NCBI GenBank assembly: GCA_964563155.1
Contig: CAZLVL010000002.1
Span: 62,001 to 126,000 of the forward strand
Direction: 5' to 3'
DNA: 64,000 bases
From: DUPQ01 sp964563155
Lineage (GTDB): Bacteria > Bacillota > Clostridia > DUPQ01
The notes below the pieces were generated by a model. That model was not told the DNA's origin, made no database searches, and was given only the letters and a program-made list of their open reading frames with translations. Both the position numbers and the translations under genes were made by a program. The first letter of the stretch is position 1. Each line of letters begins with the position of its first letter. Below, in pieces: positions 9,319-17,905 of this stretch.

Positions 9319-9945
9319 ATGACTACTGATTTAAAAGCTCTATTAATTTTTATTGCCTCTTTTGTAATTCAATCTTTTGCCTATTGGGGAACTCAATTTT
9401 TTGCTAAAAATCCAAATATTATAGGAAATAAAATAGATGAAAAAATTCCATTTCTACCCATATTTATATATCCCTATGTTGCTTGGTATATTTTAATTCC
9501 CCTTGTTCCCTTTGCTTTGTATATGTATTCTATCGAAAACTTTGCTATTTACATGATGGCTTTGACTATAAATAATATTGTGTCTGGTATTATTTATTTA
9601 ATATATCCAACCACCTTTGACAGAAAAGATCCAAAAGGAGATTCCTTTTCAGTGAAACTAGTTTTGCTAGTCTACAAAAATGATACTAAGATACTCAGTT
9701 GTCTACCTAGTCTGCACTGTGCTTTGTCTGTGCTTTTTATTATTGCAACCTTGTATGCAAATTCTTTACCTTTAGTTTATAAGATTTCTTTCTTGGTAAT
9801 ATCCATCTTGGTTATTCCAGCTACAGTCTTTGTAAAACAACATGTGCTTGTAGATATTATTGCAGCTATACCTATAGCAATAATTTCTTGGTATGTAGCA
9901 CTAGCTATTGGTGCTGAAAGATTTCTTGCTTTTTTTAAATTTTAA
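9319..9945 (+). CDS. PAP2-superfamily (lipid phosphatase-like) membrane protein
   Basis: 208 residues with about six hydrophobic helices; ATG with AGGAGA upstream. Phosphatase motifs are visible near the C-terminal half: 'SCLPSLHCALSV' (the PSxxH-type motif with its His) and 'KQHVLVDIIAAI' (the H-x-x-x-D motif), as in the inositolphosphotransferase-like PAP2 branch. It probably acts on a lipid or polyprenyl phosphate at the membrane. It is first in the plus-strand block that interrupts the nadD-yqeK/rsfS neighbourhood, with its own promoter; no functional link to the zinc genes is visible. Confidence 0.75.
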   Translation: MTTDLKALLIFIASFVIQSFAYWGTQFFAKNPNIIGNKIDEKIPFLPIFIYPYVAWYILIPLVPFALYMYSIENFAIYMMALTINNIVSGIIYLIYPTTFDRKDPKGDSFSVKLVLLVYKNDTKILSCLPSLHCALSVLFIIATLYANSLPLVYKISFLVISILVIPATVFVKQHVLVDIIAAIPIAIISWYVALAIGAERFLAFFKF

Positions 9946-9970
9946 ATATCTTGTATTCTTATATTTCTCA

Positions 9971-9999
9971 TGATATTATCAATCTGATAGCAACTATCA
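9971..9999. promoter_or_regulatory. Two tandem palindromes upstream of zur (operator candidates)
   Basis: Two perfect dyads share the half-site TGATA/TATCA: TGATATTATCA at 9971-9981 and TGATAGCAACTATCA at 9985-9999. They end 18 bases before the start of the Fur-family regulator. Fur-family proteins bind such AT-rich dyads as dimers, so autoregulation of the zinc operon is the natural reading; this is inference. Confidence 0.5.
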
Positions 10000-10017
10000 A
10001 TTTGAAAGAAGAAAAGG

Positions 10018-10434
10018 ATGCAAGAAAAAACAAGTCATTACAAAACTACACAGAAAGAAACCTTTTTAAGTTTTTTTAAAGAGCAAGCTAACAGCTGCTT
10101 TTCATCTAAGCAGGTTGTCTTAAGCATGGAAAATCAGATGGGTCCAGCCACAGTCTATCGCTATCTTTCTAGGTTTACAAAAGAAGGTATACTTACTAGG
10201 TTTATTGGAGATGCTGATGGAAGAGTCTACTACAAGCTAAGCGAATCATCTGAAAGCCCCCAGCATGTTCACCTTCAATGCGTTTCTTGTTCTAAATTAA
10301 TACATACAGATTGTTCATATTTTATAGAGTTAGAAGACCATATAAAAGAATCCCATTCTTTTAATATGGATCTTACAAAGACTGTTTTCTTTGGTCTTTG
10401 TGAAGACTGCAACTCTAAGGGAGAAGAAAAATGA
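10018..10434 (+). CDS. zur: Fur-family metalloregulator, probably the zinc regulator Zur
   Basis: 138 residues, normal for Fur/Zur. The N-terminal winged helix includes 'MGPATVYRYLSRFTKEGIL', matching the Fur-family recognition helix (ATVYR). The C-terminal dimerisation domain carries 'HVHLQC' and two CxxC pairs (CVSC, CEDC) for structural zinc. It overlaps the zinc-binding lipoprotein gene by 4 bases (ATGA) and heads a complete metal ABC operon, which favours Zur over Fur or PerR. The only nearby ribosome-like sequence (AAAAGG) directly abuts the ATG, so translation initiation may be weak. Two TGATA/TATCA palindromes just upstream are operator candidates. Confidence 0.85.
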   Translation: MQEKTSHYKTTQKETFLSFFKEQANSCFSSKQVVLSMENQMGPATVYRYLSRFTKEGILTRFIGDADGRVYYKLSESSESPQHVHLQCVSCSKLIHTDCSYFIELEDHIKESHSFNMDLTKTVFFGLCEDCNSKGEEK

Positions 10435-11339
10435 GAAAAATAATTATATTTATATTACTAATAGCCTTAGTTTTATCCTTAAGTAGTTGTGGTATAACAA
10501 AGTTAGTTAAATCTGACAAACTTACAATTGTTACTACAATTTTCCCAGCCTATGATTTTGCCCTTCATGTAGGAGGAGAAAAGGTGGAAGTAGTCCAGCT
10601 TTTACCAGCTGGTATGGAAAGCCATACCTATGAACCAACCGCTAAGGATATAATCTTTTTAAGCGAAGCTGACCTTTTTATATACAACGGTGGAGAATCT
10701 GACGCTTGGGTTGATATCATTTTGGACTCTCTTGAAAGTCCAATTAGAAGTATAAAGATGATGGACCAGGTTGAGCTAAAATTTGAATTTGGTCATGACC
10801 ATGAATATGATGAGCATGTTTGGACCTCTTTAAGAAATACCATTACTATTATTGAAAGTATAAAAAATGCTCTAGTAGAAATTGATGAAGAAAACAAAGA
10901 CTACTATGAGTCTATGGCAAATAGCTATATTGAATCTATTTCTTCTTTAGATCAAGAATTTGTTGACTTTTTTGAAAGCTATAATGAGCCTCTTATCTTT
11001 GCAGATAAATTTCCTTTCTTGTATATGTCTGAAGATTATGGTTTTGAATATCTAGCAGCCTTTCCTGGATGTGGTCATGAGACTGAGCCAGATGCAAGAA
11101 CCATTGCTAACATAATAGATACAGTTAAGATGCTTTCTATTCCCTATATCTTTCATATTGAAATGTCAAATTTAAGCATAGCAAATGGTATAAGTGATTC
11201 TACAGGAGCTAAAATGGCTCTCTTTCATTCAGCCCATAATGTAAGTAATGCAGAAAAGAAAAACCAGGTTACTTATCTTTCTATTATGGAAAACAACTTA
11301 ATAACCCTTAAGGAGGTTCTTAATGGAAGCCTTGATTAG
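10431..11339 (+). CDS. znuA: Zinc ABC transporter substrate-binding lipoprotein (ZnuA/AdcA type)
   Basis: 302 residues. A lipoprotein signal ends in the lipobox LSSC with Cys20. Cluster A-I binding-protein motifs are present: 'PAGMESHTYEPTAKD' (metal His), 'HDHEYDEHVW' (short His-rich loop and second metal His), 'FADKFPFLYMSEDYGFEYLAAFPGCGHETEPDARTIANI' and 'IFHIEMSN', followed by 'FHSAHNVS'. It captures metal outside the membrane and passes it to the permease. It starts in the zur stop codon (ATGA) and its end overlaps the ATPase gene by 17 bases. Zinc rather than manganese is inferred from the His-rich loop and the Zur partner. Confidence 0.85.
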   Translation: MRKIIIFILLIALVLSLSSCGITKLVKSDKLTIVTTIFPAYDFALHVGGEKVEVVQLLPAGMESHTYEPTAKDIIFLSEADLFIYNGGESDAWVDIILDSLESPIRSIKMMDQVELKFEFGHDHEYDEHVWTSLRNTITIIESIKNALVEIDEENKDYYESMANSYIESISSLDQEFVDFFESYNEPLIFADKFPFLYMSEDYGFEYLAAFPGCGHETEPDARTIANIIDTVKMLSIPYIFHIEMSNLSIANGISDSTGAKMALFHSAHNVSNAEKKNQVTYLSIMENNLITLKEVLNGSLD

Positions 11340-12030
11340 TTGTAATGATATTAGTGTTGCCTATGATAGCAAGGAAGTTTTAACAGATTTATCCTTTGAG
11401 ATAAATGAAGGAGACTATTTGTGTATAGTTGGTGAAAATGGCTCTGGAAAAAGCACCTTGGTTAAAACCTTACTTTCTTTAAAACAACCTTCTAAAGGAA
11501 AAATTCTCTTTTCTCCTAAGCTTAAAAGAGATCAGATAGGTTATCTACCTCAAAGAACTCAAATTCAGTCTGATTTTCCTGCCTGTGTTTGGGAAATTGT
11601 TTTGTTAGGCTGCATTAACAAAAACAAAGCTTATCCCTTTTATACAAAAGCCCAAAGAGAACTAGCCCAAGACACTCTTGAGACCTTGAGGATATCTGAA
11701 CTTAAAAAAAGATCCTTTAAGGAACTATCTATAGGACAACAACAAAGAGTCTTAATGGCAAGGGCCCTTTGTGCAACAGAGCATCTTTTGTTTGCAGATG
11801 AACCGGTATCTGGTTTAGACCCTTTAATAACTACCCAGTTGTATGAGGTTTTAAAGACTATAAATGATACAGGTATTACGGTAGTTACTGTTTCCCATGA
11901 TATTAAAAGTGCTGTTCGATACGCATCTCATATACTGCATTTAAAAAATGAAGCCCTGTTTTTTGGAAGTAAAGATGATTATTTAAAAACTTCATTGGCA
12001 GAAAAATATATTGGAGAAGATAAATGTTAG
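11323..12030 (+). CDS. znuC: Zinc ABC transporter ATP-binding protein
   Basis: 235 residues. Walker A 'GENGSGKST', signature 'LSIGQQQRVLMARAL', Walker B 'HLLFADEP' and the H-loop 'VTVSHD' are all intact. It belongs to the metal-type ABC importer ATPases and energises uptake with the adjacent ZnuA and ZnuB. An SD-like AAGGAGG lies inside the 3' end of znuA; the start overlaps znuA by 17 bases, and the end overlaps the permease gene by 7, indicating a single translation-coupled operon. Confidence 0.9.
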   Translation: MEALISCNDISVAYDSKEVLTDLSFEINEGDYLCIVGENGSGKSTLVKTLLSLKQPSKGKILFSPKLKRDQIGYLPQRTQIQSDFPACVWEIVLLGCINKNKAYPFYTKAQRELAQDTLETLRISELKKRSFKELSIGQQQRVLMARALCATEHLLFADEPVSGLDPLITTQLYEVLKTINDTGITVVTVSHDIKSAVRYASHILHLKNEALFFGSKDDYLKTSLAEKYIGEDKC

Positions 12031-12854
12031 AATCTATTATTAAAATGTTTTCATATTCCTTTCTAGTAAGGGCTTTTGTTGCTGGAACCTTAATATCCTT
12101 ATGCGCCTCTCTTTTAGGGGTCAACCTAGTTTTAAAAAGATACTCCATGATTGGTGATGGTCTTTCTCATGTGGGCTTTGGAGCGCTGGCCATTGCTACT
12201 GCTTTGAATGTAGCACCTTTAAGTGTAGCTATCCCTGTGGTTATAGCTGCTGCATTTTTACTTTTACGAATAACAGAAAGCAGTAAAATTAAGGCTGATG
12301 CTGCAATAGCCCTTATTGCTACAGGTGCAATTGCTATAGGTGTAATGGTTATTTCCATGTCCTCAGGTATGAATGTGGATGTTTTTAACTATATGTTTGG
12401 AAGTATATTAGCCATGAATAAATCTGATATGGCCCTTTCTGTGACCTTATCTATTGTTGTTATTCTAGCCTATTTAGGTTTTTACAATAAAATATTTTCC
12501 ATTACTTTTGATGAATCTTTTGCAAAGGCCACTGGTTTAAGAACCGACCTTTTCAATATGTTAATAGCTTTACTAACTGCTATTACAATAGTACTAGGAA
12601 TGAGATTAATGGGTTCTCTTTTAATTTCAGCTATTATAATATTTCCTTCCTTATCTGCTATGCGAGCATTTAAAAGCTTCAAGGGAGTTACCATAGCTGC
12701 GGCCCTTATATCTGTTTTTTCATTTATAAGTGGGATTACCATATCATATTTCATATCTACACCCACCGGTGCTTCGGTGGTTTTAGTGAATATATTCTGT
12801 TTTTTAATTATGACTCTTGTTGGATTTATTAGAAGAAAAAAAGCTTACATCTAA
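12024..12854 (+). CDS. znuB: Zinc ABC transporter permease (ABC-3 family)
   Basis: 276 residues with about eight to nine membrane segments. ABC-3 family landmarks are 'LVLKRYSMIGDGLSHVGFGALAIA' near the N-terminus (the conserved G/S-D-xx-SH motif) and 'FDESFAKATGLRTDLFN' (coupling region), then 'GSLLISAIIIFPSLSAMRAF'. It forms the membrane channel of the Zur-ZnuACB system. It ends in a hairpin shared with the convergent yqeK remnant, only 6 bases away. Confidence 0.9.
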   Translation: MLESIIKMFSYSFLVRAFVAGTLISLCASLLGVNLVLKRYSMIGDGLSHVGFGALAIATALNVAPLSVAIPVVIAAAFLLLRITESSKIKADAAIALIATGAIAIGVMVISMSSGMNVDVFNYMFGSILAMNKSDMALSVTLSIVVILAYLGFYNKIFSITFDESFAKATGLRTDLFNMLIALLTAITIVLGMRLMGSLLISAIIIFPSLSAMRAFKSFKGVTIAAALISVFSFISGITISYFISTPTGASVVLVNIFCFLIMTLVGFIRRKKAYI

Positions 12855-12862
12855 GCCTTTTT
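12836..12862. terminator. Shared bidirectional terminator of znuB and the yqeK remnant
   Basis: An A-run, GCTTA (12843-12847), a four-base loop, TAAGC (12852-12856) and a T-run form a near-symmetrical hairpin with one mismatch. It overlaps the stop codons of both convergent genes. Confidence 0.5.
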
Positions 12863-13451
12863 AAAATCCTTCTGTTTGAAAGTCTCTTTTTTTAGCCCTA
12901 AAATATTCCAGTGCGGCTACTGTGTCTGGAAAAAGAGTTTCTTCTTTTGATATTATGTAAGATACTGTTCCACTTAAACTTAGTTCAATAGCTGCATCTA
13001 TATCTGTAACTAAGAGCTTTCTAAGTTTGTTAACATTTCTATATTTTCTTCCTTTTTCTGTGGCGTCTGCAATAAAGACTATTTTTTCAAGCATGGTCAT
13101 TTCAGGTCTACCAAAGGTATGGTAATAAATAGCGTAGAGGATTTCTTCATCACATATACCTTAGTATTCACAAGCAATAACTGCAGCACAAGGTCCATGT
13201 AGAATGTTTTTGTTGTGATATTCTCTTTCGATGAAAATACCTGAGCTTTCTAAAAGAGCCACCATATCCTTAATTTCCATCTCTTTTGCGATGTCATGAA
13301 AAAGAGCTGCCACATATGCTTTTCTTGGATCTGCATTGTATTGTTCAGCTAAGGACACAGCTAAATCCATAACATTCTTTACATGTTTTCTTCGTTTAGG
13401 CTCATAGCTCTCCAATATTTCTTGTTCATCTTCTTTGCTTATATATTCCAT
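12861..13451 (-). pseudogene. yqeK: yqeK (HD-domain Ap4A hydrolase) interrupted by one in-frame TAA
   Basis: Two same-frame pieces (13451-13161 and the continuation to 12861) make one full-length YqeK of about 196 residues if the TAA at 13163-13161 is read through. The first piece holds 'ALFHDIAKEM' (HD motif) and 'NILHGPCAAVIACEY'. After the stop the frame continues as 'GICDEEILYAIYYHTFGRPE', then 'MTMLEKIVFIAD', exactly the conserved order of the family (H-x-x-G-R-P, M-x-x-L-E-K, A-D). No indel is needed, so the lesion is a single base substitution. YqeK splits diadenosine tetraphosphate into two ADP. Options are a recent pseudogene, strain variation, or a sequencing error. The start overlaps nadD by 26 bases. 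Confidence 0.85.
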
Positions 13452-14034
13452 TTTCCTTTATATAATCATATACTTTTTTATCAAGCATACTCCTTGCTGC
13501 TTCGGGCTCATCTACCAAAGCCTTTTTAATATGAGTTGATGAAATATCTGCTACTTTCCTTTGATCCCAAATTATTTTTGCATAATGCTCTTTTTCCATT
13601 TGTTTAATCTTTTCTTCTACCATATCGTCTGAAAAGCCAATTCTATTAAATACCAAAAAGGTGGATAGCTTGAAAAACTCTGGATATTCCCTCCAACTAT
13701 AAAGTTGAAATAGAGTATCTGCTCCAATAATATATATTAAATCTTCTAATTGTTTATATTCTCTTTTTATTTCTCTTATGGAATCAATTGTATAAACTAT
13801 GCCATCACGTTTGTATTCTAAATCAGATGCTATTAGTTTATCATATTTTTCTAATGCCAAACAGAGCATGGCAAATCTATCTTGGTTACTTGCTATTTGT
13901 TCATTATCCTTGTGTGGAGGATTACCGCTGGGTGTTAAAAGTACGAAGTCACAGTAATCCAAGGCATATTCTGCCATTTGTACATGAGCACGGTGTACTG
14001 GATCAAAAGTAGCACCTAAAATGCACAGTTTCAT
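13426..14034 (-). CDS. nadD: Nicotinate-nucleotide adenylyltransferase NadD
   Basis: 202 residues, normal length. NadD landmarks are 'ILGATFDPVHRAHVQMAEYA', 'LTPSGNPPHKD', 'IIGADTLFQLYSWREYPEF' and 'DISSTHIKKAL'. It adenylates nicotinate mononucleotide to deamido-NAD. Two positions of the nucleotidylyltransferase signature deviate: the usual GG(S/T)FDP is GATFDP and the HxGH motif is HRAH; ISSTxIR is ISSTHIK. The fold and remaining motifs are intact, so I expect a working enzyme, less certain than usual. It begins in the purD stop codon (ATGA), making it part of the purine operon. Confidence 0.9.
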   Translation of the reverse strand: MKLCILGATFDPVHRAHVQMAEYALDYCDFVLLTPSGNPPHKDNEQIASNQDRFAMLCLALEKYDKLIASDLEYKRDGIVYTIDSIREIKREYKQLEDLIYIIGADTLFQLYSWREYPEFFKLSTFLVFNRIGFSDDMVEEKIKQMEKEHYAKIIWDQRKVADISSTHIKKALVDEPEAARSMLDKKVYDYIKENGIYKQRR

Positions 14035-15287
14035 TTTCTTCCAATATCTTTCCTAAAGTGCATATCCTTAAATTGCACTCTTTCAATATTTTTATAGACC
14101 TTTTTCATTGCTTGGTCTATTGTATCGGCTTTTGCAGTTAAGGACAATACCCTACCTCCATTTGTTACAATCCGACCCTTATCTTCTTTTGTTCCCATAT
14201 GATAAAGAGTCAAGCTTGAATCATCCAGTTTATCTAATCCACTTATTTCATAGCCCTTAACAAAGTCTTGTGGATAACCTTTACTTGCTAATACAACTGT
14301 AACTGAGGCTAAATCCTCCCATTGAATATGAAGGTCATCCAATCTTTCATCAATAATAGCTTCAAAAATATCAAGCAAATCTGTTTTCAGAAGAGGCATT
14401 AAGGCTTGTGTTTCAGGATCTCCAAATCTAGCATTGTACTCAATAACCTTAGGTCCATTTTGAGTAAGCATCATTTGAAAGTATATAACTCCTTTAAACT
14501 TTCTTCCTTCTTGGGCTAATGCATTAATTGTGGGTATGAATATATTTTCAACACAATAGCTCTCAATGTCAAGGGTATAATTTTTACTTGGGCTAAAAGC
14601 ACCCATTCCACCAGTATTTAGCCCCTTATCTCCATCAAAAACTCTTTTATGGTCTTGGCTTGATGGCATAGTGCTTATTGTTTTACCATCAGTAAAGGCT
14701 AAGACGGTAACCTCAGGTCCTTGTAAAAACTCTTCAATTATGATGGTGTGGCCTGATTTACCAAAGACTTCATTTTTCATCATATCAAAGACTGTATCTT
14801 TAGCTTCTTGTTTACTATTACAAATTAAAACACCCTTACCTAAGGCCAGGCCGGATGCTTTTATTACAATGGGATACTTAGAGTTTTCTAAGAATTCTAG
14901 GGCCTTTTCGTAATTATCAAAAATCTCAAAGTCTCCTGTGGGGATACCATACTTTTTCATAAGATTTTTAGCAAAAGCTTTGCTGCTTTCAATCTCAGCT
15001 GCCCTTGCAACTGGTCCAAAGGCTCTAATTTTTCTTTCATTTAGGGCATCTACAAGACCTAAAGCCAAAGGATCGTCTGGGGTAACCACAACTAAATCCA
15101 CTGGATCTTTTTCTAAATACTCTAAAATCTTATCTATTTCTTTTGTTCCTATGTTTACACAGGTGGCTATTTCAGAAATACCAGCATTGCCTGGCATAGC
15201 AATGATAGTAGAAATTCTTTTGCTTTCTTTTAACTTGCTTATAACGGCGTGTTCTCTTCCACCACCACCAATAACTAATACCTTCAT
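14031..15287 (-). CDS. purD: Phosphoribosylamine--glycine ligase PurD
   Basis: 418 residues with the ATP-grasp organisation. 'MKVLVIGGGGREHAVISKL' opens the N-domain, followed by 'VVTPDDPLALGLVDAL', 'FGPVARAAEIESSKAFAKNLM', 'PIVIKASGLALGKGVLIC' and 'GGMGAFSPS'. The metal and phosphate site is 'IEYNARFGDPETQALMP'. It joins glycine to phosphoribosylamine in purine synthesis. It lies 12 bases after purH, and its end overlaps nadD by 4 bases. Confidence 0.97.
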   Translation of the reverse strand: MKVLVIGGGGREHAVISKLKESKRISTIIAMPGNAGISEIATCVNIGTKEIDKILEYLEKDPVDLVVVTPDDPLALGLVDALNERKIRAFGPVARAAEIESSKAFAKNLMKKYGIPTGDFEIFDNYEKALEFLENSKYPIVIKASGLALGKGVLICNSKQEAKDTVFDMMKNEVFGKSGHTIIIEEFLQGPEVTVLAFTDGKTISTMPSSQDHKRVFDGDKGLNTGGMGAFSPSKNYTLDIESYCVENIFIPTINALAQEGRKFKGVIYFQMMLTQNGPKVIEYNARFGDPETQALMPLLKTDLLDIFEAIIDERLDDLHIQWEDLASVTVVLASKGYPQDFVKGYEISGLDKLDDSSLTLYHMGTKEDKGRIVTNGGRVLSLTAKADTIDQAMKKVYKNIERVQFKDMHFRKDIGRK

Positions 15288-15299
15288 TTCAAACCTTTC

Positions 15300-16844
15300 T
15301 TAATGTAAAAAGTGTCTAATTCCTGTAAATATCATGGCAATTCCCAATTCATCTGCCCTTTGTATAACCTGTTTATCAGCTATGGAACCACCTGGTTGAA
15401 TTATACAGTCAACCTTTGCTTTACCTGCTTCATCTACCACATCCTCAAAGGGGAAAAAGGCATCTGATGCCATAACCGAGCCTTTAGCCTTTTCTCCAGC
15501 TTGGTTTAGGGCAATCTTAGCAGCCCCTATTCTAGAGGTTTGGCCAGGACCTACTCCTATAGTAGCTAAATCTTTAACCAAAACTATGGCATTGGACTTA
15601 ACATGCTTACATACAGCCATGCCAAAGATAGCATTTTCAATTTGTTCTTTTGTAGGTTGTTTTTTTGTTACAACCGTAAAAGTGGACATATCCACCACAT
15701 TGTGATCTTTACTTTGAACCAAAAGACCACCATTAACCTTTTTCATTACTACTTCGTTATCTGCCCTATGCATAATATCTTCTAATAGTAAAACTCTAAG
15801 GTTTTTCTTTTTCTTTAAAACCGCAAGGGCTTCATCCTTGTAATCTGGGGCGATAACAATCTCTAAGAATATTTCATTTAGTTTTTCTGCTGTAACCACA
15901 TCAACAGTTCTATTAAAAGCAACTATTCCACCAAAGATGGAAACAGGGTCTGACTCATAAGCCTTCATATAAGCTTGATATACATTATCTCCCAAACCAA
16001 CCCCACATGGATTAGCATGTTTTACAACTACACAACATGGCTTATCAGGAAATTCTTTTAAAACAGATAGTGCTCCATCAGTATCATTAATGTTATTAAA
16101 TGAAAGCTCCTTACCATGAAGCTGAATGGCATCCACAATAGTTCCTTTTGTTTTGCCAGAGTCCTTGTAAAAAGCTGCTTTTTGATGAGGATTTTCTCCA
16201 TATCTCATAACTTGTTTCTTTTCAAAAGAAAGGGTTAGGGTATCTGAAAATGTAAATTCTTCATTTAACTTATTAAAATAGTCAGCAATCATAGAGTCAT
16301 AATATGAGGTGTGTTCAAAAACCTTTGTTGCCAGATATTGCTTAGTTTCTAAAGAAATCTCTAGGTTTTCTTTTAATTCATTAATAACCTTATCATAGTC
16401 TTGTGGGTCGGTTATAACTGATACACTTTTATAGTTTTTGGCCCCAGACCTAAGCATAGCAGGACCACCTATATCTATATTTTCAATTATCTCATCATGA
16501 GTAGCATTTTTCTTATTTAGAGTTTCTTTAAAGGGATAGAGGTTGATTATCAACATGTCTATTGGATTAATTTCTAATTCTTTCAAGGTATCCATATGGG
16601 ACTTTTCTTCTCTTTTTGCCAAAAGCCCAGCATGAACATTGGGATGAAGGGTTTTTACCCTACCTTCTAAGCATTCTTTAAAGCCTGTTATGTCCTCAAC
16701 TGACATAACCTTTATGCCATTTTCTGAAAGAACCTTGCTTGTGCCTCCTGTGGATATTATTTCAAAACCTAGATCTTGAAGATTTTTTGCAAATTCAACA
16801 ATTCCACTCTTGTCACTAACACTAATCAATACTCTTTTAACCAT
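15300..16844 (-). CDS. purH: Bifunctional AICAR transformylase/IMP cyclohydrolase PurH
   Basis: I chose ATG at 16844 because a GGAAGAAGG ribosome site lies just upstream and the protein then begins 'MVKRVLISVSDKSGIVEFAK' like family members; the longer frame would start inside purM. 514 residues. The IMP cyclohydrolase half includes 'GRVKTLHPNVHAGLLA' and 'NIDIGGPAMLRSGAKN'. The transformylase half includes 'VVKHANPCGVG', 'CKHVKSNAIVL', 'SRIGAAKIAL', 'MASDAFFPFED' and 'IIQPGGSIAD'. It catalyses the last two steps to IMP. No purN lies between purM and purH, where many Firmicutes carry it. Confidence 0.96.
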   Translation of the reverse strand: MVKRVLISVSDKSGIVEFAKNLQDLGFEIISTGGTSKVLSENGIKVMSVEDITGFKECLEGRVKTLHPNVHAGLLAKREEKSHMDTLKELEINPIDMLIINLYPFKETLNKKNATHDEIIENIDIGGPAMLRSGAKNYKSVSVITDPQDYDKVINELKENLEISLETKQYLATKVFEHTSYYDSMIADYFNKLNEEFTFSDTLTLSFEKKQVMRYGENPHQKAAFYKDSGKTKGTIVDAIQLHGKELSFNNINDTDGALSVLKEFPDKPCCVVVKHANPCGVGLGDNVYQAYMKAYESDPVSIFGGIVAFNRTVDVVTAEKLNEIFLEIVIAPDYKDEALAVLKKKKNLRVLLLEDIMHRADNEVVMKKVNGGLLVQSKDHNVVDMSTFTVVTKKQPTKEQIENAIFGMAVCKHVKSNAIVLVKDLATIGVGPGQTSRIGAAKIALNQAGEKAKGSVMASDAFFPFEDVVDEAGKAKVDCIIQPGGSIADKQVIQRADELGIAMIFTGIRHFLH

Positions 16845-16855
16845 ACCTTCTTCCT

Positions 16856-17905
16856 TTACACAAAACATATATTTTCTTGGCCAAATCTTATATCTACTAC
16901 ATCATCTTTTTTGGCCACATATCCTATTTCAAAAACAGGACTCTCTAATTTTTCTTTAATTAAATCTACATACTCTTTTTCAACTACCAGTATCATGCCG
17001 ATACCCATGTTAAAAGTAGAGAACATATCATCTTGGGAAACCTTACCTTCTTTGCTTATAAGGTCAAATATTTTTGGTATGTCCCAAGAGCCCTTTTTAA
17101 CAACCGGTGTCAAACCTTTATCTTCCATGAAAAGCCTAGGTATATTTTCTACAAAACCACCACCAGTTATGTGACTTATCCCCTTAATTTTACAAATTTC
17201 TTTTATAGCCTTTACATCTTTAACATATATCTTAGTTGGCTCTAACAATAATTCTCCTATGCTTTTATCAAAGCCAGGATATTTTTTAGACAAACTTTTA
17301 CTATCATCTCCAAATATTTTTCTAACTAGAGAAAATCCATTACTGTGCACTCCAGATGAACCTAGGCCTAAAAGAACATCTCCTTCTTCAATAGCAGAAC
17401 CATCAATTATGTCAGGCTTATTCACCACACCTACACAAAAGCCTGCAATATCATATTCATCAGTTTTGTAAAAACCTGGCATTTCTGCGGTTTCTCCTCC
17501 TACAAGGGCACACTGTGATTGAATACAGCCTTCTGCTACACCTTTTACAATTTGCTCAATGATATGGGGATAGTTTTTACCGCAGGCAATATAGTCTAAG
17601 AAAAACTGAGGATCTGCACCCTGGCAAATTACATCATTAACACACATGGCTACAGCATCAATACCTATTGTGTCATGGATTTCCATCGAGTGGGCTAATT
17701 TTAACTTTGTACCAACCCCGTCAGTACCTGACACAAGGACTGGTTTGGGATATTTTTCTAAATCCAGTTGAAAAAGTCCAGAAAAAGAGCCTAGACCCCC
17801 TAGAACTCCAGGAATAAGGGTTTTTTCAATGTGTTTTTTAATAAGTTTTACCGACTCATAACCTGCAGTTACGTCTACACCTGCTTGTTTATAGGCGTTT
17901 TTCAT
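16856..17905 (-). CDS. purM: Phosphoribosylformylglycinamidine cyclo-ligase PurM
   Basis: 349 residues. The motifs include 'VDVTAGYESVKLIKKHIEKT', 'PVLVSGTDGVGTKLKLA', 'DAVAMCVNDVICQGADP', 'GGETAEMPGFYKTDEYDIAG', 'LLGLGSSGVHSNGFSLVRK' and 'HITGGGFVENIPRL'. It closes the imidazole ring to form AIR. The start lies in the purF stop codon (ATGA) behind an internal GGAG site. Full length with no unusual substitutions seen. Confidence 0.97.
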   Translation of the reverse strand: MKNAYKQAGVDVTAGYESVKLIKKHIEKTLIPGVLGGLGSFSGLFQLDLEKYPKPVLVSGTDGVGTKLKLAHSMEIHDTIGIDAVAMCVNDVICQGADPQFFLDYIACGKNYPHIIEQIVKGVAEGCIQSQCALVGGETAEMPGFYKTDEYDIAGFCVGVVNKPDIIDGSAIEEGDVLLGLGSSGVHSNGFSLVRKIFGDDSKSLSKKYPGFDKSIGELLLEPTKIYVKDVKAIKEICKIKGISHITGGGFVENIPRLFMEDKGLTPVVKKGSWDIPKIFDLISKEGKVSQDDMFSTFNMGIGMILVVEKEYVDLIKEKLESPVFEIGYVAKKDDVVDIRFGQENICFV

